This document shows positions 1 to 4,920 of a DNA stretch of 5,542 nucleotides, in pieces (position 1 is the stretch's first letter; each line of letters opens with the position of its first letter). This DNA is from Aquificaceae bacterium (lineage in GTDB: Bacteria > Aquificota > Aquificia > Aquificales > Aquificaceae), in assembly GCA_027014185.1 (NCBI GenBank), contig JALWEK010000009.1:1-5542 (forward strand), read 5' to 3'. Below the pieces are notes generated by a model that saw nothing but the letters and a program-made list of their open reading frames with translations, ran no database searches and was not told where the DNA came from. Position numbers and translations under genes: made by a program.

Positions 1-2
1 GG

Positions 3-809
3 CACGTCTCGAACCTTGCTAATAAAGGAGCCCACTTCCCCAACTGGGGATCCTTTCTGGAGTTCCTCGGGGGCCAGGCGCTCCTCCTGTCCGTAATCCC
101 ATTCTTCTTCCTTATCTACGGGTGGTGGAAAGCTGTAAAGGATAGAGACAGAAGGCTCGTTTTCCTCACGGTTTACTCTCTCCCCGTCTTCCTGTTCTTC
201 GCCTTCCTGGCTCTGAAGAAGAAGGTGTACGCCAACTGGCCCGGATTCGGGCACTTCACGGGAGCTATCCTGATAGCGGTGTTCATGGAACGCCTCTTAG
301 AAAGATCTAAGATTGCCTTCTGGAGCGTCGTTCTGTTTTCCTCCTTCTTAGTTCTGCTACTCCACTTTACCCCTCTTGTGGATTACCTGGGTATGAGGAA
401 GCTACTCCCCCCGAAGCGGGACCCTGTCAAGGTCATGGTAGGATGGGAGGATCTTGGAAGGGAGGTGAGCGGGTTCTACACCGGCAAGGAGCTCATCTTC
501 TCCACCGCATACCAGGTATCGGCCGAGCTCGCCTTCTACGTGGAGGGAAACCCACGGACCTTCGTGTTTCACCTCGGAAGGAGAACACAGTACTACCTGT
601 GGAAGGATGAATTAACCGCCTTCAAAGGTGAAGACGCCATATTCGTGTCCTACGGAGGTCTACCGGCAAGAGTTAAAAAGCACTTCCGATCTTACGAACT
701 TTTAAAGAGGGTCGATGTGTTCTGGAGAGGGGAAAGGATAAAGAGCTTCGAAGTTTACCGGCTGAAGGGCTTTGAAGGAAGGTTCGATGAGGCTCCGAAA
801 GGCTATTAA
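3..809 (+). CDS. Family-39 membrane glycosyltransferase (ArnT/PMT-like), 3' part only
   Basis: The reading frame is open from the left edge, so the start lies upstream; 268 residues are visible. Family-39 glycosyltransferases are integral membrane enzymes that move a sugar from a polyprenyl-phosphate donor onto an acceptor (lipid A, protein or glycan) on the outer face of the inner membrane. Numbering from the first visible codon, hydrophobic segments lie near residues 24-41, 52-71 and 84-121, followed by a soluble C-terminal domain of about 140 residues. Landmarks I recognise are FLGGQALLLS (21-30), the loop KVYANWPGFGHF (74-85), AYQVSAELAFY (169-179) and GRRTQYYLW (192-200), all typical of the C-terminal half of this family. 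The catalytic first periplasmic loop, with its acidic residues, is outside the window, so neither activity nor acceptor can be judged. Its end overlaps the next gene by 23 bases, which suggests co-transcription. The family call is firm; the substrate is unknown. Confidence 0.85.
   Translation, partial: HVSNLANKGAHFPNWGSFLEFLGGQALLLSVIPFFFLIYGWWKAVKDRDRRLVFLTVYSLPVFLFFAFLALKKKVYANWPGFGHFTGAILIAVFMERLLERSKIAFWSVVLFSSFLVLLLHFTPLVDYLGMRKLLPPKRDPVKVMVGWEDLGREVSGFYTGKELIFSTAYQVSAELAFYVEGNPRTFVFHLGRRTQYYLWKDELTAFKGEDAIFVSYGGLPARVKKHFRSYELLKRVDVFWRGERIKSFEVYRLKGFEGRFDEAPKGY
775..782 (+). promoter_or_regulatory. Ribosome binding site fixing the ATG start at 787
   Basis: The purine-rich AAGGAAGG lies 4 bases before the ATG at 787 (7 bases if the core is taken as AAGGA). 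An in-frame TTG at 772 has no comparable site at the right distance, so the ATG is preferred although it lies inside the end of the glycosyltransferase gene. Confidence 0.6.
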
Positions 810-1683
810 AGTACTCCTTAGCCTGTACCTTTGGGGCTTCGTTGCCTACCAGGTAACGCCCGTCAGGGTGATACCTTACGTGAATTATGCCCCTTCTGAG
901 CTTTCCCCTAAGCCTGTAGTGTACGCTTACAGCTTCGCCTACGATGTTAAGACTGCCTTCTCCAACCACGCCGGAAGCATAAGGAACCTTCTTGAGGTTA
1001 TGGAAAAGAAGGGAATCGATGTGGTCTTCGGGGATTTCCCCCAGGGTATAGAGGAGAGGCTCTTCCCGATGCCAAAGGAGAACGAGTGTTTAATTATAAA
1101 AAAGTCCCGTGTGCCGGTGATCAGATCGGCCCTTCATTTCCTGCTCGATACCCTACCGAAGACCCTGGCGGGCGGCCGCCCGGAGGAGCTCCTATCAAGG
1201 GAGAGCTTCGACCCCTCGGTCTGCTACGTTCTCGCCCACGACAGGAGGGTCCTTTTCTCCACATTCCTGGGCTTGGAGATCCCCTCCTACGCGAGCATCC
1301 TGGGAGGAGGGAAGAACGTATTCCTCTCGAGGGATGTCCTCATAAGGTGGCCGTACTCGGGAGAGATCCTTAAAGGGGGGCTCGTACTCTTCGGCCAGAA
1401 CAAGGTTTCGGTCTTCGCTTACTCGGACAGGAGCTTTTATCTACCTAGTGAGAGGACCCCGTACCCTTTCAGGTACGTTGTAGAGACCGATCTTAAAAGG
1501 CCCCTCCTTCTGGTGTTCAAGAACGGGGATCTGAAGGGGGTTTTCAACCAGAGGAGGATAAACCTGAGCCTGAACGAGAGTGGAAGCTACACATCGCAGG
1601 TTATAACCTACAAGTTCAGAGTGCACATTCTCTACTTCGGCGTGAGGACGGTGGCCTTAGCCTCCTCGATAGGCCTGATGTAA
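787..1683 (+). CDS. Membrane-anchored PHP-like protein with metal ligands lost
   Basis: This is a 298-residue protein with one N-terminal hydrophobic segment (about residues 6-25), so it is probably held in the inner membrane with the rest outside. I do not recognise it as a named gene. Its shape follows PHP-fold phosphoesterases: DVKTAFS (53-59) sits where the family has H-x-H-T-x-Y-S, GSIRNLLEVMEKKGIDVV (63-80) matches the following helix and strand, GDF (82-84) replaces the usual T/S-D-H, and AYSDR (211-215) replaces G-S-D-A-H. The C-terminal end (SGSYTSQVITYKF, about 265-277, then YFGVRT) resembles the beta-rich tail ending in the I-Y-V strand of membrane-linked PHP proteins. If this is right, nearly all metal-binding histidines are gone and the protein is not a PHP hydrolase. 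The start is ATG 787, with a ribosome site at 775-782. The 23-base overlap with the glycosyltransferase suggests a shared role in envelope glycan work. That it is a gene is near certain; the fold is inferred by eye. Confidence 0.55.
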   Translation: MRLRKAIKVLLSLYLWGFVAYQVTPVRVIPYVNYAPSELSPKPVVYAYSFAYDVKTAFSNHAGSIRNLLEVMEKKGIDVVFGDFPQGIEERLFPMPKENECLIIKKSRVPVIRSALHFLLDTLPKTLAGGRPEELLSRESFDPSVCYVLAHDRRVLFSTFLGLEIPSYASILGGGKNVFLSRDVLIRWPYSGEILKGGLVLFGQNKVSVFAYSDRSFYLPSERTPYPFRYVVETDLKRPLLLVFKNGDLKGVFNQRRINLSLNESGSYTSQVITYKFRVHILYFGVRTVALASSIGLM

Positions 1684-1693
1684 AATAGAGCGG

Positions 1694-2257
1694 ATGCGGG
1701 CATTCGTGGGCTTCTTCACAACAAAGAGTCTCTACGAGTACGTGGATAAGTTCAGGGAAGAAACCAAGGACTTCATAAGGGGTAAGTGGATAGAGCCCCA
1801 GAACCTTCACATGACCTTTCAGTTCTTGGGAGAGATAAACCAGGAGCAGGCGGTCAGCGTTCTAAAGAATATCCAGAGGATAGCGGACAAGTACAAGCCC
1901 TTCAAGGTTCAGTACAGATCCCTGGGCGTGTTCCCCGACAGGAAGAGGCCCAGAATCCTTTGGATAGGGGTCTCTAGGGGGGAGAACACGCTCAAGAGGC
2001 TCGCCTCGGAGATCTCCCAGCTTAACAGGAAGGTGGGTATAAGGGTGGACTCCAAACCCTTCCATCCCCACGTTACGGTATGCAGGATAAAGGAGGCGGA
2101 CAGGAGAAAGCTGGGAGGCTTCATGAACAGGTACAGGAACTTCAACTTCGGTGAGGAGGTGGTGGACAGGATAGCTCTGATATCGAGCTCCCTCACCAGT
2201 ATAGGACCCATATATACAGTGGTTGAGGAGTTTTACTTCAGGAGGAACGGATCTTGA
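1694..2257 (+). CDS. thpR: RNA 2',3'-cyclic phosphodiesterase (LigT/ThpR, 2H family)
   Basis: ThpR opens 2',3'-cyclic phosphate ends of RNA to 2'-phosphates and was first described as a 2'-5' RNA ligase; it acts in the cytoplasm. The protein has 187 residues, the normal length. It carries both catalytic H-x-T-x motifs of the 2H phosphoesterase fold: HMTF at 39-42 (within NLHMTFQFLGE) and HVTV at 126-129 (within PFHPHVTVCR). Other family marks are the N-terminal MRAFVGF strand, SLGVFPDRKRPRILW (76-90) and the C-terminal strand YTVVEEFYF. All catalytic residues are present, so it should be active. It starts 10 bases after the preceding stop. No strong ribosome site precedes the ATG, only weak AGAG, but TAAAAT at 1681-1686 lies 7 bases before it and could be a -10 box for a leaderless transcript (weak, no -35 seen). 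Its stop overlaps the purM start in TTGA. Confidence 0.93.
   Translation: MRAFVGFFTTKSLYEYVDKFREETKDFIRGKWIEPQNLHMTFQFLGEINQEQAVSVLKNIQRIADKYKPFKVQYRSLGVFPDRKRPRILWIGVSRGENTLKRLASEISQLNRKVGIRVDSKPFHPHVTVCRIKEADRRKLGGFMNRYRNFNFGEEVVDRIALISSSLTSIGPIYTVVEEFYFRRNGS
2240..2245 (+). promoter_or_regulatory. Strong ribosome binding site for purM (TTG start)
   Basis: AGGAGG lies 8 bases before TTG 2254, inside the end of thpR. It supports TTG as the true purM start: the residues that follow (TTYKDAGVDID) are the conserved PurM N-terminus, and no ATG or GTG lies at a suitable position. Confidence 0.8.
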
Positions 2258-3261
2258 CCACCTACAAGGACGCCGGTGTAGATATAGACAGGGCTAACGA
2301 GTTCGTAAGGTACATAAAGGAGAGGGTAAAAAGTACGTTTTCCAAAGGGGCTCTCACCGAGTTCGGAGGCTTTGCGAGCGGCTTTCCCATAAAGGGCTAC
2401 AAGGAACCGGTGATCTTCTCCTCTACCGACGGCGTTGGAACGAAGCTAAAGGTGGCCCAGGAGCTCGGAGTACATGAAACTGTTGGGATAGATCTCGTCG
2501 CCATGAACGTAAACGACGTCCTGACAACGGGGGCCGATCCCCTCTTCTTCCTCGATTACATAGCTACGGGGAAGATAGATCTCGAAGTTCTCAAAAGAGT
2601 GATGGACGGAATTATAGAAGGGTGCAGAAGAGGTGAGGTCTTCCTCGCAGGAGGTGAAACCGCGGAGATGCCGGGATTTTACCCTGAAGGAGTCTATGAC
2701 CTTGCCGGCTTCTGCGTGGGAGTTTGTGAGAGGGAGGAGGTTATAACGGGGAAGGAGGTTTCACCTGGGGACATCCTAATAGGCATAAGGTCGTCCGGGT
2801 TCCACAGCAACGGCTTTTCCCTCATCAGGAAGGTTTTAAAGGACAGGAGGGTTAAGCTGACGGACAGAGTGGATGAGCTCGGGAAGACTGTGGGTGAGGT
2901 TCTCCTGACTCCAACAAGGATATATACAAAGGAGGTTAAAAAGCTCAAAGAGAAGGTGAAGGTAAAGGCTCTCGCCCATATAACCGGGGGCGGAATACCC
3001 GAAAACCTTATAAGGGTACTCCCCGAAGACGCCAAGGCGGTTGTGGAGAAGGGTAGCATCCCGGCAAATCCCGTCTTCGGATGGATCCAGAAGCTCGGAA
3101 ATATAGAGGAGAGGGAGATGTTCAGGACCTTCAATATGGGCGTGGGTATGATAGCTGTTGTGAGTGAAAAGGATAAGGAAAGAGCCTTGGAGCTCCTGAG
3201 ACCAGAGGCCTTCGTATGTGGATACGTAGAGAAGGGAAACAGAGAGGTGGAGATAATTTGA
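2254..3261 (+). CDS. purM: Phosphoribosylformylglycinamidine cyclo-ligase (AIR synthetase)
   Basis: PurM closes the imidazole ring in de novo purine synthesis, turning FGAM plus ATP into aminoimidazole ribonucleotide (EC 6.3.3.1), as a cytoplasmic homodimer. At 335 residues it is close to the usual length of about 345. Conserved blocks are in order: YKDAGVDID (4-12), the substrate/ATP loop STDGVGTKLKVA (57-68), GIDLVAMNVNDVLTTGA (78-94), FFLDYIATGK (98-107), GGETAEMPGFY (133-143), the IRSSGFHSNGFSL stretch, HITGGGIPENL and FNMGVGM. Nothing essential is missing. The TTG start overlaps the thpR stop (TTGA), with AGGAGG 8 bases upstream, so translation is probably coupled to thpR. No other purine gene is present, consistent with the scattered biosynthetic genes of Aquificales. 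cas6 follows 13 bases after the stop in the same direction, so read-through from purM into cas6 is likely. Confidence 0.98.
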   Translation: MTTYKDAGVDIDRANEFVRYIKERVKSTFSKGALTEFGGFASGFPIKGYKEPVIFSSTDGVGTKLKVAQELGVHETVGIDLVAMNVNDVLTTGADPLFFLDYIATGKIDLEVLKRVMDGIIEGCRRGEVFLAGGETAEMPGFYPEGVYDLAGFCVGVCEREEVITGKEVSPGDILIGIRSSGFHSNGFSLIRKVLKDRRVKLTDRVDELGKTVGEVLLTPTRIYTKEVKKLKEKVKVKALAHITGGGIPENLIRVLPEDAKAVVEKGSIPANPVFGWIQKLGNIEEREMFRTFNMGVGMIAVVSEKDKERALELLRPEAFVCGYVEKGNREVEII

Positions 3262-3262
3262 G

Positions 3263-3268
3263 TATAAT
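3263..3268 (+). promoter_or_regulatory. Candidate -10 box (TATAAT) for leaderless cas6 transcription
   Basis: A perfect TATAAT sits in the 13-base gap between purM and cas6, with 6 bases between it and the cas6 ATG. Transcription from it would begin at or beside the A of the ATG, giving a leaderless mRNA. A TG lies two bases upstream of the box, near but not at the extended -10 position. No recognisable -35 lies at 16-18 bases (the sequence there is about CAGAGA). The absence of any ribosome site in the gap fits the leaderless reading. Confidence 0.45.
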
Positions 3269-3274
3269 CAACCC

Positions 3275-4063
3275 ATGCCGGTAAGACTAAGTGTATCCCT
3301 GATCCCGGAAAAGCCGATCCCCTCTTCACTTCTCACACCCGACAGGATGCATGGTCTATTCTTCTCCCTGCTTGATGGAAAGACGGCAGAAGAACTGCAC
3401 AGACCCGCCAAGATAAAACCCTTCAGCTTATGGTTTCCTCAGTTCTTCGGGGAGGAAAAAGAACTCTACAGGATAAACCTACACATCTCCTTTTTAAGGG
3501 AAAGTTTATTTCCCGTTTTCCTCTCCTCACTTATCCTGGAAAAAAACGATGGTTGCTTTATAGAGAACGTAAGGCTTAAAAAGTTGAAGAAACCCTATAT
3601 AAAGGAAGAATTCGTTATATCCTATGAGGATCTATATAGAAGCTCGGTTCCGGAGAAGACCGTAGTTCTCGACTTCATAACACCTACGAGCTTTAAAAAG
3701 GGCGAGCATGACTACCCATTGCCTGACCCTACCCTGCTCTTTAAAGGGCTCATAAGGAAGTGGGTACGTTTCTCCGAAGTGAGAATAGAGAAGGATCTCA
3801 GAGATGTAGTTCAGGAAAGGATCGCGGTGGCTGGAGCGTGGATAAAGACGAGAAAGATCAAACTTTCAAAGCTTGGAAAAATGACTGGATTTACGGGAAG
3901 GGCAGTTTACTACATCGATTCAAAGGACGAAGAGGCCGTCAGATGGTTGAACACGCTTGCGAGGTTTGCGGAGTTTGCGGGGGCGGGAAGGAAAGCCACG
4001 ATGGGTTTTGGCATGGTGAGGTTCCAGAAGCCTGAACTCGCTAATGAGCCTGATGGATCTTAG
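3275..4063 (+). CDS. cas6: CRISPR pre-crRNA processing endoribonuclease Cas6
   Basis: Cas6 cuts the repeat RNA of CRISPR transcripts to release mature crRNAs for type I and III effectors. The protein has 262 residues, a usual length, with two ferredoxin-like RAMP domains expected. Landmarks are the N-terminal strand VRLSVSLIPE (3-12), LHRPAKIKPFSLWF (41-54), FITPTSFKKGEHDYPLPDP (134-152), KTRKIKLSKLGKMTGFTGRA (191-210) and the C-terminal glycine-rich loop GAGRKATMGFG (236-246), the hallmark of the family. His42 and Lys48 are spaced like the catalytic His46/Lys52 of the Pyrococcus enzyme; His26 is another candidate. I see no obvious equivalent of its Tyr31. The start is ATG 3275 without a ribosome site, with TATAAT 6 bases upstream. 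The last 144 bases overlap, tail to tail, the third gene of the opposite-strand operon. No repeats are in the window, so its substrate array lies elsewhere. Confidence 0.95.
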   Translation: MPVRLSVSLIPEKPIPSSLLTPDRMHGLFFSLLDGKTAEELHRPAKIKPFSLWFPQFFGEEKELYRINLHISFLRESLFPVFLSSLILEKNDGCFIENVRLKKLKKPYIKEEFVISYEDLYRSSVPEKTVVLDFITPTSFKKGEHDYPLPDPTLLFKGLIRKWVRFSEVRIEKDLRDVVQERIAVAGAWIKTRKIKLSKLGKMTGFTGRAVYYIDSKDEEAVRWLNTLARFAEFAGAGRKATMGFGMVRFQKPELANEPDGS

Positions 4064-4669
4064 ATAGAGAATTTCAAAAAAGGGGTTTCCTACAATATAA
4101 CTCAGGGAGGCGTTCACACATTCCTTGGGGGCGGATAGCTTATCGCAACCAAAGTATAAGATCTTCTCCAACTCCTTTAACACAGCGTAAGCTGTGCAGG
4201 GCAGAAAAAAGATATCACGTAGTTTAACGCTCCTACCCTCCAGAGTCGCTTTATCCTCAGGGTTAAAGATAAACCTGTATTTTGGAAAAGTTATAGCCAG
4301 CAGGAGAGCGCACAAAGTTAGGTAAAAAGGTCTGTAACCTTCTAACCAGTTTAAGAGCATTCCTAAGGAATATATACCGTTCCTGTGCATCAGTTTTCCA
4401 AGAACCCGTTCGGTGAGATCGACCATTTTTAAAAAAGGCTCAAGAGTAGCACTGCCGAATATATCAGGAGAGCTCAGGTCCTTTATTACTAAATCCTCTT
4501 CGCCCACATTTATATGAACTGGCGGGCAGGGAAGTCTCAGCCCCGGTTCACCGAAGGTTATTACGGAGGTGTAATCCCTGAGCTTTACAACCCTTCCATC
4601 TCTGAATCTAAGAATGTCTTTTTTATAGCCGTCCAACCTTGCTTTATCTGTCAGTATAAGCAATTTCAC
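3920..4669 (-). CDS. Cas1-like protein, apparently catalytically dead, third gene of the cas1-cas2 operon
   Basis: I do not know a named family for this 249-residue protein. By eye it is colinear with Cas1. It begins MKLLILTDKARL and has V-I-T-F-G (36-40) and I-F-G-S (70-73), like the V-x-F-G strand of the Cas1 N-terminal domain. RNGIYSLGML (96-105) resembles Cas1 R-x-G-x-Y-x-G-x-L, LLNWLEGYR (105-113) and LCALLLAI (119-126) fit the Cas1 R-x-x-Q / L-A-x-x-I-V linker helix, and PKECVNASLSY (181-191) matches PSDEVNAVLSL in the neighbouring Cas1. Where Cas1 has catalytic Glu in V-E-G-E-A, this protein reads L-P-C-T-A, with Pro157. The H- and D/E-bearing segment is missing. The last 47 residues are basic and antisense to cas6. 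The start chosen is GTG 4669, in a GTGA overlap with the cas2 stop like the cas1/cas2 junction, with GGAG 8 bases before; GTG 4678 would add three residues. It may be a structural partner of Cas1-Cas2 or a decaying duplicate. The gene is likely real; the homology needs a profile search. Confidence 0.6.
   Translation of the reverse strand: MKLLILTDKARLDGYKKDILRFRDGRVVKLRDYTSVITFGEPGLRLPCPPVHINVGEEDLVIKDLSSPDIFGSATLEPFLKMVDLTERVLGKLMHRNGIYSLGMLLNWLEGYRPFYLTLCALLLAITFPKYRFIFNPEDKATLEGRSVKLRDIFFLPCTAYAVLKELEKILYFGCDKLSAPKECVNASLSYIVGNPFFEILYLRSIRLISEFRLLEPHHAKTHRGFPSRPRKLRKPRKRVQPSDGLFVL
4076..4081. other. Six-base A/T run that sets where the Cas1-like gene ends
   Basis: A run of six A on the plus strand (T on the minus, preceded by CCCC) encodes the Phe-Phe pair near residue 197-198 of the Cas1-like protein. 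One extra T would create TGA immediately (CCC TTT TTT TGA). One fewer would end the frame at TAA 4062-4060, touching the cas6 stop tail to tail. Only the six-base length lets the gene run 144 bases into cas6. Confidence 0.6.
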
Positions 4670-4920
4670 AGAACCCACTCCGTCCCTTCAAATAAACTCC
4701 CTATCCGCTTTATTTTGCCTTTCTTACTAAGCCTTATGACCGCGAGCCTATCCGTTCTGGAAAGGAACTGCTTAACTCTTTCCGAAACCGCCTGCGCCGA
4801 GGGTGCTTCAAGTTCAAAAAAGCTAAGCTGCGAGTGGAATCCTTCCTTTTTAAACCTTCTCATTACTTTAGTCCTTTCACTATTGGAGGATATGTCGTAG
4901 CAGGCTACGAACCTTTTCAC
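4666..4920 (-). CDS. cas2: CRISPR adaptation protein Cas2
   Basis: Cas2 forms the central dimer of the Cas1-Cas2 integrase that inserts new spacers. It has 84 residues, within the usual 80-100, and a single ferredoxin-like fold. The N-terminal strand RFVACYDIS (3-11) carries the conserved Asp9 after Tyr8, followed by the S-x-x-x-R-x-K-x-M-R-R-F-K-K-E-G helix, HSQLSFFEL (29-37), the D-R-L-A-V-I-R-L strand (57-64) and the C-terminal K-R-I-G segment. The GTG start at 4920 overlaps the cas1 stop in GTGA, preceded by AGGTGA (4932-4927) six bases upstream. The cas2 stop in turn overlaps the GTG of the next gene, also in GTGA. Translation of the three genes is therefore probably coupled. It is visibly intact and should be functional together with the upstream Cas1. 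Confidence 0.95.
   Translation of the reverse strand: MKRFVACYDISSNSERTKVMRRFKKEGFHSQLSFFELEAPSAQAVSERVKQFLSRTDRLAVIRLSKKGKIKRIGSLFEGTEWVL
4676..4681 (-). promoter_or_regulatory. Ribosome binding site for the Cas1-like gene
   Basis: On the minus strand GGAGTG (4681 to 4676) places GGAG 8 bases before GTG 4669. This, with the GTGA overlap with the cas2 stop, supports starting at 4669 rather than at GTG 4678, which has AAGGGA only 4 bases upstream. Confidence 0.5.

Noticed and set aside
772..786. TTG at 772 as start of the PHP-like gene
   Set aside because: The ATG at 787 has a better-placed ribosome site, and the five extra residues match nothing.
673..969. Open minus-strand frame across the glycosyltransferase/PHP-like junction
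   Set aside because: It shadows two coding genes on the other strand and shows no recognisable motif.
2694..3329. Open minus-strand frame of 211 codons opposite purM
   Set aside because: It lies antisense to an unambiguous purM; the Ser/Thr/Pro-rich translation is typical of a mirror frame and has no domain or ribosome site.
3920..4030. Possible remnant of the Cas1 F-L-H-T-K-R-G segment in the tail of the Cas1-like protein (PHHAKTHRG)
   Set aside because: These codons are the reverse complement of the conserved glycine loop of cas6, so the likeness is best explained as chance.
4250..4370. Alternative alignment of LLNWLEGYR-to-FPKYRFIF with the Cas1 helix before the catalytic His
   Set aside because: It would make the later VNASLS match unexplained; aligning this segment to the earlier linker helix keeps all spacings within a few residues.
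4514..4900. Open plus-strand frame of 128 codons
   Set aside because: It is antisense to cas2 and to the start of the Cas1-like gene, both supported by motifs and overlaps.
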